The notes under the pieces: generated by a model
Databases searched by the model: none
Told to the model about the DNA's origin: nothing
Seen by the model: only the letters and a program-made list of their open reading frames with translations
Part shown: positions 19,225-27,741 of the stretch, piece after piece
Numbering within the stretch: position 1 is the first letter of the stretch
Layout: each line of letters opens with the position of its first letter
Made by a program: the position numbers and the translations under genes
From: Methylobacter sp015476545
Lineage (GTDB): Bacteria > Pseudomonadota > Gammaproteobacteria > Methylococcales > Methylomonadaceae
Length of the DNA: 64,000 bases
Assembly (NCBI RefSeq): GCF_052162025.1
Contig: NZ_CP197401.1
Span: forward strand, 3,844,001 to 3,908,000
Reading direction: 5' to 3'

Positions 19225-19821
19225 ATGCTTAAAATCGGCCTGACCGGCGGCATCGGCTGTGGCAAAACGACTGTCGCGCGCTTGTTTGCCGAACTCGGCA
19301 GCCCCGTCATCGATGCCGACCAGATAGCTCATCAGCTTGTCGCCAAAGGACAACCCGCACTCGCGCAGATAGCACTGCAATTCGGCGCCGACATACTCGC
19401 TCCGGATGGCTCACTGGATAGGACCAGGCTCAGGGAAGTCGTTTTTTCCGATCCGGCCCAAAAGCAAAAACTTGAAGCCATTATCCATCCCTTGGTTTAT
19501 CAGTCCATTCAGGCAGAACTCGAAAGAATGGATGCACCTTACTGCATCATCGCGATACCCTTATTGTTTGAAACCAATATGGCCCATTTTGTTGACCGGG
19601 TGCTGGTCGTGGATTGCCCGGTCGAAATACAGATAGCACGCGTCAGAAAGCGCGATCAGCTTACGCTTGAGAGAATCCAGTCGATCATCGACAGCCAGGT
19701 GTCACGGGACTTTAGAAAATCGCATGCCGATGATCTTATCGATAATTCGGAATCGGATTATAGACTTGCAGAACAAGTCAAAAAACTGCACAATTTGTAT
19801 CTCTCATTAAGCGCCAGCTAG
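19225..19821 (+). CDS. coaE: Dephospho-CoA kinase
   Basis: CoaE phosphorylates the 3' hydroxyl of dephospho-CoA, the last step of coenzyme A synthesis. The 198-residue protein starts MLKIGLTGGIGCGKTTVARL, with the P-loop GGIGCGKT, followed by DADQIAHQLV (substrate site), HPLVYQSIQAEL and the lid pattern RVRKRDQLTLERIQSII. The pilD-coaE-zapD-yacG order is standard in gammaproteobacteria. Confidence 0.96.
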   Translation: MLKIGLTGGIGCGKTTVARLFAELGSPVIDADQIAHQLVAKGQPALAQIALQFGADILAPDGSLDRTRLREVVFSDPAQKQKLEAIIHPLVYQSIQAELERMDAPYCIIAIPLLFETNMAHFVDRVLVVDCPVEIQIARVRKRDQLTLERIQSIIDSQVSRDFRKSHADDLIDNSESDYRLAEQVKKLHNLYLSLSAS

Positions 19822-19834
19822 GATATACTTATTC

Positions 19835-20605
19835 GTGAACAACTTTATCACCTATGAATTTCCACTCAATGAACGAATCCGGGTTTTCATACGGCTCGAA
19901 CAACTGTTTCAACAATTCAATCATTTTCTAGTTGGGCCGACAGTGGCCGACAAACGCGCCGCACTCAGCAGTCTGCTTGACATCATGATGATCTTCAGGC
20001 GCAACGACCTGAAATCGGAAATTCTGAAAGAACTGGATCGCCATGCCAAGGTACTGAACAAGGTTGCTAGCAGCGACAATGTGGATACCGACAAGCTGAT
20101 GCAGCTGCTGGGCCAGGTCACCCAGACCAGCAAGCGGCTCTATGCCGTCAGCGGCAAAATCGGCATTAACGTCATGGAAAGCGACTTGTTCCAGAGCATC
20201 GCCCAGCGCAGCTCAATACCGGGCGGCACCTGCTCTTTCGATCTGCCTGAATTTCATTACTGGCTGGAACAGGATGAGTCCGTCCGTTTGAAGGACCTGG
20301 AGCACTGGAGCAGTCCGTTTACGGATATCCGCACGGCCATTGATCTGATTCTCAGCTTTATACGCAACAGTAATGCGCCGACCCAAGAAGTCGCCGAAGC
20401 CGGTTTTTTTCAGTTATCCCTGGACCGAAGCCAGCCGTTCCAATTGCTGAAAGTGAGCGTGGACAAATCCATCCATTGCTTTGCGGAAATCAGCGGCGGC
20501 AAACACCGCTGCACTATCCGATTCATGACGCCGCCTTCGGATGATAAGCGTCCGACACAAACGCCGGATGATATTCCTTTTTCCTTGACCTGCTGTTTGT
20601 TCTAA
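19835..20605 (+). CDS. zapD: Cell division protein ZapD
   Basis: ZapD (YacF) cross-links FtsZ protofilaments at the division site. The 256-residue protein starts at a GTG at 19835 and reads NNFITYEFPLNERIRVFIRL, the characteristic N-terminus. Later conserved parts include FRRNDLKSEILKELDRHAKVL and IPGGTCSFDLPEFHYWLEQ (shown in part). It lies 13 bases after coaE, and its stop overlaps the yacG start as TAATG. Confidence 0.95.
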   Translation: MNNFITYEFPLNERIRVFIRLEQLFQQFNHFLVGPTVADKRAALSSLLDIMMIFRRNDLKSEILKELDRHAKVLNKVASSDNVDTDKLMQLLGQVTQTSKRLYAVSGKIGINVMESDLFQSIAQRSSIPGGTCSFDLPEFHYWLEQDESVRLKDLEHWSSPFTDIRTAIDLILSFIRNSNAPTQEVAEAGFFQLSLDRSQPFQLLKVSVDKSIHCFAEISGGKHRCTIRFMTPPSDDKRPTQTPDDIPFSLTCCLF

Positions 20606-20805
20606 TGCCGTCATCGGACAAGCCGCTTGTCGTCAAATGCCCCACTTGCAAACGCCCCGTGCCCTGGACGCCCGAGCAGAAATTTAAGCCTTTCTGCTGT
20701 GAGCGCTGTAAACTGATCGATCTGGGAGAATGGGCCATGGAAGAAAAGAAGATTCCCGGCGAGCCCTTGTCAGAGGACGGTGACGAAAACAACGACTGGC
20801 ATTAG
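20605..20805 (+). CDS. yacG: DNA gyrase inhibitor/zinc-binding protein YacG
   Basis: A 66-residue protein with the four zinc-binding cysteines of YacG: CPTCKRPVPW and FCCERCKLIDLGEWA. The acidic tail EDGDENNDWH is typical. In E. coli YacG binds GyrB and blocks DNA binding by gyrase. The ATG overlaps the zapD stop codon, so the two are translationally coupled. It is convergent with the Nudix gene, 1 base apart. Confidence 0.94.
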   Translation: MPSSDKPLVVKCPTCKRPVPWTPEQKFKPFCCERCKLIDLGEWAMEEKKIPGEPLSEDGDENNDWH

Positions 20806-20806
20806 C

Positions 20807-21742
20807 TCAATCCAGAAATGCCCTGATCGCCGCAATCCCCTGCCCGCCGGCCTGTCGTGCTTTCAATAGACAAGATAGAGACATGCCTCCTAAGGCATAA
20901 ACCGGTAAATTAGCCTTGGAAACCAGTTCGGCGAATTGCTGCCAACCCAATGCCTGTGCTCCAGGATGCGTTTGAGTCAGCAGCACGGGCGCCAGCACGG
21001 CAAAGTCGACGCCAATGGCCTGCGCATGCTGCAATTCCTGTAGATTATGACAGGAAGCCGCCAGCCATTTGACGTTGCCGGGCCGCTGGCCGAGAGCCAT
21101 CAAGTGTCGGCTGGTTAAATGAATGCCGCTTACATCAAGCTCACAGGCTGCTTCCACGGCAGAATTCGCCAGCAATAAAGCGCCCCGTTCCCGGCACAAA
21201 GGATAAGCCCGCTCGATAAACTTTTCGACAGCCTGTCGAGGCGCCGTCTTCAACCTCGCCTGTATCAGCCTGACGCCCCGGTCCAATATTTTTTGCAGAT
21301 TGGCCAGCAACTGCGATTCATCGGCATCATCCAGAATGGCATAATAAGCCGGCAACCGGGCCGCGGTGACTATAGGCCGGTTGGCGGCCGGAAATTCATG
21401 CTGATCCAGTTCATTAGGAGCTACCCATTTAAACAGCTGGCCCTCACAGCCTCTGGCATGACCCGAAAACTGCTCCACCAGAAACACATGCAACTGCACC
21501 GCCAGATCAGGATATTGATGCTCAATGGTGATCAACGGACTGGCATTCTCGACAGCAATATCAAGCTCCTCCTTGAGCTCGCGGCTTAGCGCCTGCTCAG
21601 CCGTTTCAAGAGGCTCGATTTTGCCGCCCGGAAACTCCCATAAGCCGCCTTGGTGCAAAGACCGGTCGCGCAATGAAATCAAAATCTGCCCGGCCGCATT
21701 TTTTACCACGCCAACGGCAACCTGAAGAGGTTTCATACCCAA
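20807..21742 (-). CDS. Nudix hydrolase fused to a thiamine-phosphate-synthase-like domain
   Basis: The 311-residue protein has two parts. Residues 1-130 are a MutT-like Nudix domain with the Nudix box starting GGKIEPLETAEQALSRE and ending LKEELDI; MutT removes oxidised dGTP from the pool. Residues about 140-311 resemble the ThiE/TenI TIM barrel (GVRLIQARLK, GALLLANSAVEAACELDVSG, HLTSRHL, ALGGMS). This fusion is common in gammaproteobacteria next to argJ. Whether the ThiE-like half makes thiamine phosphate is not established. Confidence 0.92.
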   Translation of the reverse strand: MGMKPLQVAVGVVKNAAGQILISLRDRSLHQGGLWEFPGGKIEPLETAEQALSRELKEELDIAVENASPLITIEHQYPDLAVQLHVFLVEQFSGHARGCEGQLFKWVAPNELDQHEFPAANRPIVTAARLPAYYAILDDADESQLLANLQKILDRGVRLIQARLKTAPRQAVEKFIERAYPLCRERGALLLANSAVEAACELDVSGIHLTSRHLMALGQRPGNVKWLAASCHNLQELQHAQAIGVDFAVLAPVLLTQTHPGAQALGWQQFAELVSKANLPVYALGGMSLSCLLKARQAGGQGIAAIRAFLD

Positions 21743-21751
21743 TACCGTCGA

Positions 21752-22972
21752 TTAAGTTCTGTATTCCGCATTGATCTTGACATAATCATAGGAGAAATCG
21801 CAGGTCAAAACTTCCTGACAGGCATCGCCGCGTCCCAGTGTCACGGTCACGGTGATTTCCTGCTGATCCATGACCCGTTGGCCGGCTTCTTCGGTATAGT
21901 CATCGGCGCGGCCGCCGTTCCTGACGATACAGACCTCATCCAGATAAATCTGCACCTTGTTCAGATCCATGTTTTCCACGCCCGCGCGCCCTACAGCGGC
22001 CAGAATCCGTCCCCAGTTGGGATCGCTGGCGAAGAAGGCAGTCTTGACCAGCGGCGAGTGCGCGATGGTCTTGCCGACGCGCACGGCTTCCTCATCAGAG
22101 GCCGCCTGCTTGACCACGATGCGCATCAGCTTGGTGGCGCCCTCGCCGTCCCGGACGATGGCTTCAGCCAGTTGCTTGCAGACTTCCATGACGGCCTCGG
22201 CAAAAATCCGGTAATGATCGCTGCCTGCCTCGATTTCCGGCGCCGCCGAGCAGCCGCTGGCCATCAGGACGCAGGCGTCATTGGTCGATGTATCGCCGTC
22301 GACCGTGATGCGATTAAACGATTGCTCCACGGCCTGAGCCAGACACTGCTGCAAGAGCGGCTGCTTTATTTTCGCGTCTGTGGCCATAAAACCCAGCATC
22401 GTCGCCATGTTCGGTTGAATCATGCCGGCGCCTTTGGAAATGCCGTTGATCGTGACCGATTGGCCTGCAATCGTAAAAACTTTGGATACGCCTTTAGGAA
22501 AGGTGTCGGTCGTCATGATTGCGCGCGCAGCCTTGTCCCAGTTGGCGGCCGAAAGCTTTTGCACGGCAGCCGGCAAGGCGGTCTTGATTTTCCCTACAGG
22601 CAGGGGCTGACCGATAACCCCTGTCGAGAAAGGCAGCACCTGACTGGCGCCGCCGCCCACCACCTCGGCCAGGTCCGTACAGGTCGCCAAGGCATCCTGC
22701 ATGCCCTGATCGCCGGTACCGGCATTGGCATTGCCTGAATTGATCAGCAGCCAGCGCGGCGCCTGGGTCAGGTGCGCCTTCGCCACATGCACGGGCGCAG
22801 CGCAAAAGGCATTCTGCGTGAACACCGCCGCGCAGCTTGCGTTTTCAGGCATCTGTATCACTAAAATATCATCGCGTTCGGTCTGCTTGATGCCCGCGCA
22901 GGCGGTGCCCAGCATAATGCCCGCTACTTCATGCATGACCGGAAAGTGGTATCCCTGAGGGAGTACTGCCAT
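21752..22972 (-). CDS. argJ: Bifunctional ornithine acetyltransferase/N-acetylglutamate synthase
   Basis: ArgJ recycles the acetyl group from N-acetylornithine to glutamate in arginine synthesis. The 406-residue precursor self-cleaves before a conserved threonine, here in GAGMIQPNMATMLGFMATDA, giving alpha and beta chains. Other conserved parts are LLINSGNANAGTGDQG, MTTDTFPKG and the C-terminal ANSEYRT-like end (KINAEYRT). It lies 9 bases upstream of the Nudix gene on the same strand. Confidence 0.96.
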   Translation of the reverse strand: MAVLPQGYHFPVMHEVAGIMLGTACAGIKQTERDDILVIQMPENASCAAVFTQNAFCAAPVHVAKAHLTQAPRWLLINSGNANAGTGDQGMQDALATCTDLAEVVGGGASQVLPFSTGVIGQPLPVGKIKTALPAAVQKLSAANWDKAARAIMTTDTFPKGVSKVFTIAGQSVTINGISKGAGMIQPNMATMLGFMATDAKIKQPLLQQCLAQAVEQSFNRITVDGDTSTNDACVLMASGCSAAPEIEAGSDHYRIFAEAVMEVCKQLAEAIVRDGEGATKLMRIVVKQAASDEEAVRVGKTIAHSPLVKTAFFASDPNWGRILAAVGRAGVENMDLNKVQIYLDEVCIVRNGGRADDYTEEAGQRVMDQQEITVTVTLGRGDACQEVLTCDFSYDYVKINAEYRT

Positions 22973-22984
22973 GGTTTAATCCTT

Positions 22985-24130
22985 CTAGGTTTTGAAAAAT
23001 ACGAAAACTCGATCAATTCTTTTAACACTGGCGCTCATCAGCGCGCACTGTTTTTTGATTTTTTCCAGCTGCTGCGGCTGCTCGCAGAGGGCAAAAGGCA
23101 GAATAACTTCAACTTCAATCTGCCCGTCGAGATAATGAATCCTGAAATCCTCGATCGCCTGCTTGAAGTCGGCCAGATAATGCTCCAACAGCTGCTGCAC
23201 GTCGCCGCGCAACAGCGGCCTGGACCGGCCCGACATCCCTTCGTCATCCTCGGGATCGACATGCACCAGCACATCCATGACGTCATCGAAGCGCCTGATC
23301 AAATCATCCCTGACCGCATCGCCGATCATATGGCCTTCCGATACCGTGATGCGCGGATCGACGACGATATGCGCATCAATATAGGCATCTTCGCCCATTT
23401 GCCGCGTGCGCAGCAGATGGATGCCCTCGACGCCGTCGATCTGATGGATTGCAGCGCGGATTTCAGCGACCAGTTCGGGCGGCAGGGACGTATCGACCAG
23501 CTCCTTGATGCTGTCAAAGACCAGGCTCAAGCCAATCTTGCCCACCATCAGCGCGACCACGGCAGCGGCAATAGCATCGGCGAAAGGATAGCCCAGCAGC
23601 ACAGCCGCAATACCCGCCAGCACTACCACTGAAGAGAAGGCATCGCTGCGCTGGTGCCAGGCATTGGCCAACAACAATTTCGAGCGGGTCCTTTTGGCGA
23701 TGCGCTTGGTATAGTGGTACAGCCATTCATTAATCAGGATGGAGAGAGCTGCAATGCCCAAAGTGCGGGCATCCGGCACATGTAAGGTTTCCGGTACGGC
23801 AATGTGTTCCATCTCATGCCAGACAATGGCGCCGGCGACAGCGATTAGGCCGACACCCAGAATACCCGTCGCTATCGTCTCAAAGCGGCGATGGCCGTAA
23901 GGATGCTCGTGATCGGCTTCGCGACTGCCCAGTTTGATGGCGATAATCACCAGCAGGTCGCTCAGCAAGTCCGACAGGGAATGAATGCCGTCGGCAATCA
24001 ATGCCGCCGATTGTCCCAGGATGCCGAAACCGATTTTGATGCAGGTCTGAACAATATTGACCAGCGCTCCGACATAGGTCGCCCTGGCTTTCAGCTTATC
24101 GGCGGTTGCCGCATCGCAGACTTCGGCCAT
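22985..24130 (-). CDS. Cation diffusion facilitator (FieF/CzcD-like metal exporter)
   Basis: A proton-coupled efflux transporter for divalent metals. The 381-residue protein has six membrane segments and the family metal-site residues in ALIADGIHSLSDLLSDLLV (TM2) and NAWHQRSDAFSSVVVL (TM5), plus the HPYGHRRFET loop. The C-terminal cytoplasmic domain (about 215-381) is longer than in E. coli FieF: after the usual dimerisation fold there are about 80 more residues with another predicted alpha/beta stretch. The metal (Zn, Fe, Mn or Co) cannot be told. Its start overlaps the stop of the TusA-like gene by one base. Confidence 0.9.
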   Translation of the reverse strand: MAEVCDAATADKLKARATYVGALVNIVQTCIKIGFGILGQSAALIADGIHSLSDLLSDLLVIIAIKLGSREADHEHPYGHRRFETIATGILGVGLIAVAGAIVWHEMEHIAVPETLHVPDARTLGIAALSILINEWLYHYTKRIAKRTRSKLLLANAWHQRSDAFSSVVVLAGIAAVLLGYPFADAIAAAVVALMVGKIGLSLVFDSIKELVDTSLPPELVAEIRAAIHQIDGVEGIHLLRTRQMGEDAYIDAHIVVDPRITVSEGHMIGDAVRDDLIRRFDDVMDVLVHVDPEDDEGMSGRSRPLLRGDVQQLLEHYLADFKQAIEDFRIHYLDGQIEVEVILPFALCEQPQQLEKIKKQCALMSASVKRIDRVFVFFKT

Positions 24131-24366
24131 TACCCGCCCACTTCCAGCACAATGATATATTCGCCATCATCGGCGCGGGTTTCCAGCACCTTATGGCCGT
24201 TGATGCGGCACCAGGCCGGAATGTCCTGCATGACTCCCGGATCGGTGCCGATCACCTCGAGCTCATCGCCGGCCTTGAGCTGCCTTACCTTGTCCTGCGT
24301 ACGAATAACCGGCAACGGGCACAACAGACGCCTCGCATTTAACGTCTCTCTAATCATATGAACCAC
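24130..24366 (-). CDS. TusA/SirA-family sulfur carrier protein
   Basis: The 78-residue protein has the catalytic motif CPLPVIRTQDKVRQLKAGDE (about residues 17-36), in which the cysteine carries a persulfide, and GTDPGVMQDIPAWCRINGH, the usual second half. TusA-type proteins relay sulfur from cysteine desulfurase to tRNA-modifying enzymes. It overlaps by 13 bases the end of the PP-loop gene upstream on the same strand, a strong sign that the two work as a sulfur carrier and sulfurtransferase pair. Confidence 0.9.
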   Translation of the reverse strand: MVHMIRETLNARRLLCPLPVIRTQDKVRQLKAGDELEVIGTDPGVMQDIPAWCRINGHKVLETRADDGEYIIVLEVGG

Positions 24367-25406
24367 GCCTCGGGAATCTGATCAGCAGGCAACGGCTTGA
24401 CCTGAATCGTTTTTGTTGAGCCGTCTTTGCCCGTGATGCTGACATCGACCTGATCGGCATCGCGGCCTTGGCCGTAGCGTGCGGTAATCGCGGCCGCCAG
24501 CTGCAGATCCTCATCGGAAGGCGAACCGTCGATCAACACCAAAGGTCCGTTATGGCTCGTGCAGCCCATCATCATGAATTCCTTTTTATAACCCTGCAGA
24601 AAGCGGCCTTCGCCTTCTTCCCTGGCGACGATCATCTTGAAATTGGGCCGGGGCCGGATATGGCGCCCGACTTTCAATAACATAATATCGTCGAGGTCAT
24701 AGGCTCGATTGTCGTCACGCGCCTTCCACAAATCGACCAGTTTGGCTGAATAATTGGCATCGGTCAGAAAACAGCAGCCGCCGGCCGGCTGCGAATACTC
24801 ACTGAAACCGTATTGCTCGGCCAGTGCCATCTGCGGCTTGCGCGACCGGCCGCTGAAACCGTACAGTTTTTCCCGGTCTACCCAGCCCTCGCGTTCAGGC
24901 AGCGTAGTCGGCAGATTTTTCGCGCACAAAGGCCGCAGCAGCAAGTCGTCGGCGCCGGACTCGCGCGCGACGACCGGCATGGTGTCCTTGCGCTGCGACA
25001 TCGGCCGCTGGCCGATCACTTCACCGGTAATGATGAAATCGAAACCGTTTTCGGCGATCCACTGCTTGGCTTTGTTGACCATGAAAATCTTGCAGTCCAG
25101 GCACGGGTTCATGTTGGCGCCGTAACCGTGCTTGGGATTGATCAGCACATCCTTGTATTCCTCGATCACATCGATGATATGCAGCTTGATGCCCAACTGT
25201 TCGGCGACCCATAGCGAGTTATTGCGCTTGGGCTTGGGCTTGGCCTTGTCCCGGGCCCTGATGGCATGCGTGTGGCCTTCCACGCAGAAACCGGTAAAAA
25301 AGTTGATGCCTTCGACATGAACGCCCTGCTCCTGAATTGTCTTCGCCGCCAGCATCGAATCCAGTCCCCCGGAAATCAACGCCACCGCTTTTCTTTGTTG
25401 ACTCAT
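24354..25406 (-). CDS. PP-loop (adenylating) tRNA thiolation-like enzyme
   Basis: I take the ATG at 25406 (MSQQRKAVALISGGLDSMLA), giving 350 residues; an upstream TTG is less likely. The PP-loop SGGLDS binds ATP for adenylation of a substrate base. Cysteines suitable for sulfur transfer are in NPCLDCKIFM and AGGCCFLTD. The arrangement resembles MnmA/ThiI-type tRNA thiouridylases, but the C-terminal part (about 220-350, with VGRHIRPRPNFKMIVAREEGEG) is like the NFACT-R-type domain seen in a less studied branch. The base modified is unknown. Overlap with the TusA-like gene supports a role in tRNA thiolation. Confidence 0.8.
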   Translation of the reverse strand: MSQQRKAVALISGGLDSMLAAKTIQEQGVHVEGINFFTGFCVEGHTHAIRARDKAKPKPKRNNSLWVAEQLGIKLHIIDVIEEYKDVLINPKHGYGANMNPCLDCKIFMVNKAKQWIAENGFDFIITGEVIGQRPMSQRKDTMPVVARESGADDLLLRPLCAKNLPTTLPEREGWVDREKLYGFSGRSRKPQMALAEQYGFSEYSQPAGGCCFLTDANYSAKLVDLWKARDDNRAYDLDDIMLLKVGRHIRPRPNFKMIVAREEGEGRFLQGYKKEFMMMGCTSHNGPLVLIDGSPSDEDLQLAAAITARYGQGRDADQVDVSITGKDGSTKTIQVKPLPADQIPEAWFI

Positions 25407-25530
25407 AACGCTTAAAAAAATGCTCAAAAATGAGTCTATTATACCCGTTTATTTGGCAATGCGACTTCAACTTCTCCGGTTATCGCCTAAACTTTGGCGT
25501 TTAATCGTTATTCCCGGGATTTATCGCAAT

Positions 25531-26697
25531 ATGGAATTCAAAGACTACCTTAAAATTCTGGTTCTCAAAGACGGCTCCGACCTTTACTTGACCGTGGATG
25601 CACCGCCGGCCGCCAAATTCGAAGGCTCGCTGAAGCCTTTGGAAAACATCCGACTGACCAAGGAGCGCATCAAGGAAATCGCCTACCACCTGATGGATGA
25701 AGAGCAGCGGAAGGCGTTCGAACAGGCGCCTGAGATGAACCTGGCGCTTTCCGAACCCGGCATCGGCCGCTTCCGAGTCAATATTTTCAAGCAGCGCAAC
25801 AATCTGGCGCTGGTCATCCGGAACATCAAAGTCGACATCCCCAATGCCGATAAACTGGGACTGCCGCCCGTACTGAAACAAACCATCATGGAAAAGCGCG
25901 GCCTGATCCTGTTCGTCGGCGGCACCGGCTCCGGCAAGTCGACTTCGCTGGCGGCCCTGATCGATTACCGCAACGGCCATTCATCGGGCCATATCATTAC
26001 CATCGAAGACCCGATTGAATACATTCATCCGCACAAAAAATCACTGGTCAACCAGCGGGAAGTCGGCGTCGATACGCTGAGCTACGAGGATGCACTGAAA
26101 AACACGCTGCGCCAGGCGCCTGATGTCATTCTGATCGGAGAGATCCGCAGTCAGGAAACCATGGAACACGCGCTGGCCTTCGCCGAAACCGGCCATCTGT
26201 GCCTGTCCACGCTGCACGCCAACAACGCCAACCAGGCGCTGGACCGCATCATCAACTTCTTCCCCGAAGAACGCCGCAATCAATTGCTGCTGGATTTGTC
26301 GCTGAATTTGAAGGCGTTTGTCTCGCAGCGGCTGGTGCCTACTGTCGACGGCAAGCGCACGGCCGCGATTGAAATTCTGCTGGGCACGCAACTGATCCGC
26401 GACCTGATACAGAAAGGCGAAATTCACGCCATCAAGGAAGCCATGGAGAAATCCGAAGAAGTCGGCATGCAAACTTTCGACAGCCATTTGCTGAAGCTCT
26501 TCAAAGAAGGCAGGATTTCGCTTGAAGAAGCGCTCAACAACTCCGACTCGCCGAATAACCTCAAGCTGAAAATCAATCTGTCTGAAGGACTCGGTTCGGT
26601 TTCGCCCGCGCAGACGTCCGATGCGGCCGGCAGCTTGTCAGGCTTTGCGCTGGAGGCCATCGACAAGGAAGAAGAGGAAGAAGAACCGGCGGAATAA
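25531..26697 (+). CDS. pilU: Type IV pilus retraction ATPase, PilU type
   Basis: PilT/PilU ATPases power pilus retraction. The start is the ATG at 25531 (MEFKDYLKILVLKDGSDLYL), giving 388 residues; the open frame upstream lacks family sequence. Walker A is GGTGSGKSTSLAAL (about 130), Walker B DVILIGEIRSQETME, and the His box LCLSTLHANNANQALDRI. The PilU identity rests on the FKDYLKILVLKDGSDLYLTV start and the extended acidic tail (KEEEEEEPAE). The gene is divergent from the PP-loop gene; pilT itself is not in the window. Confidence 0.88.
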   Translation: MEFKDYLKILVLKDGSDLYLTVDAPPAAKFEGSLKPLENIRLTKERIKEIAYHLMDEEQRKAFEQAPEMNLALSEPGIGRFRVNIFKQRNNLALVIRNIKVDIPNADKLGLPPVLKQTIMEKRGLILFVGGTGSGKSTSLAALIDYRNGHSSGHIITIEDPIEYIHPHKKSLVNQREVGVDTLSYEDALKNTLRQAPDVILIGEIRSQETMEHALAFAETGHLCLSTLHANNANQALDRIINFFPEERRNQLLLDLSLNLKAFVSQRLVPTVDGKRTAAIEILLGTQLIRDLIQKGEIHAIKEAMEKSEEVGMQTFDSHLLKLFKEGRISLEEALNNSDSPNNLKLKINLSEGLGSVSPAQTSDAAGSLSGFALEAIDKEEEEEEPAE

Positions 26698-26823
26698 TTT
26701 CCCGTCTGCCAGCTTGGCATGCCTGCAATTGATATGTGTCATACCTCAGCAATCAGGGCCTATTCAGCCGACATTTTTAAGCTATAATTGACGGCCTTTT
26801 TATCGCCCAACAGGTTTGCTGCC

Positions 26824-27741
26824 GTGTCGAGTATAAATAACGATGTATCCACATTTCAGGGACTTATCCTGGCCCTACAAAAATACTGGTCAAGTCAGGG
26901 CTGTATTTTATTGCAGCCTTTGGATCAGGAAGTCGGCGCCGGGACCTTTCATCCAGCCACTTTCCTGCGCGCCATAGGCCCCGAGCCCTGGAACACGGCC
27001 TATGTGCAGCCCTCGCGCCGCCCTACGGACGGCCGTTTCGGCGAAAACCCGAATCGCTTGCAGCATTACTACCAGTTTCAGGTGGCATTAAAACCGTCGC
27101 CGGACAACATTCAGGAACTGTACCTGAACTCGCTGCGGCATCTGGGCCTGGATCTGCTCGAACACGATATCCGCTTCGTCGAGGACAACTGGGAATCACC
27201 GACCCTGGGCGCCTGGGGACTGGGCTGGGAAGTCTGGCTGAACGGCATGGAAGTCACGCAATTCACCTACTTCCAACAGGTCGGCGGCCTCGAATGCAAG
27301 CCGGTCCTAGGAGAAATCACCTACGGCCTGGAGCGTATCGCCATGTATCTGCAGGGCGTCAAGAGCGTTTATGACCTGATCTGGACCAAAGGTCCATTCG
27401 GTACGGTCACTTACGGCGACGTATTCCATCAGAATGAAGTGGAAATGTCGGCTTACAACTTCGAACAGGCCAACGTCGAGTTCATGTTCCAGTGCTTCGA
27501 TACCTATGAACAGGAATGCCGCAAACTGATCGATCTGGACCTGCCGCTGCCGGCTTATGAAATGGTGCTGAAAGCCTCGCATGCGTTCAATCTGCTGGAT
27601 GCGCGCCATGCCATTTCGGTCACCGAACGCCAACGCTACATTTTAAGAGTCAGAAACATGTCCAAATCCGTAGCCGAAGCCTATTACCAACGCCGGGAAT
27701 CGCTAGGCTTCCCGATGCTGACAGGACAAGGAGCACAATAA
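26824..27741 (+). CDS. glyQ: Glycyl-tRNA synthetase alpha subunit
   Basis: The catalytic subunit of the bacterial alpha2beta2 glycyl-tRNA synthetase. I place the start at a GTG at 26824 behind AACAGG, giving (M)SSINNDVSTFQGLILALQKY and 305 residues, the normal length; the frame opens 36 bases earlier. Family parts include GCILLQPLDQEVGAGTFHPA and RAIGPEPWNTAYVQPSRRPT. Its TAA and the glyS ATG overlap (TAATG), so the two subunits are translationally coupled. Confidence 0.96.
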   Translation: MSSINNDVSTFQGLILALQKYWSSQGCILLQPLDQEVGAGTFHPATFLRAIGPEPWNTAYVQPSRRPTDGRFGENPNRLQHYYQFQVALKPSPDNIQELYLNSLRHLGLDLLEHDIRFVEDNWESPTLGAWGLGWEVWLNGMEVTQFTYFQQVGGLECKPVLGEITYGLERIAMYLQGVKSVYDLIWTKGPFGTVTYGDVFHQNEVEMSAYNFEQANVEFMFQCFDTYEQECRKLIDLDLPLPAYEMVLKASHAFNLLDARHAISVTERQRYILRVRNMSKSVAEAYYQRRESLGFPMLTGQGAQ

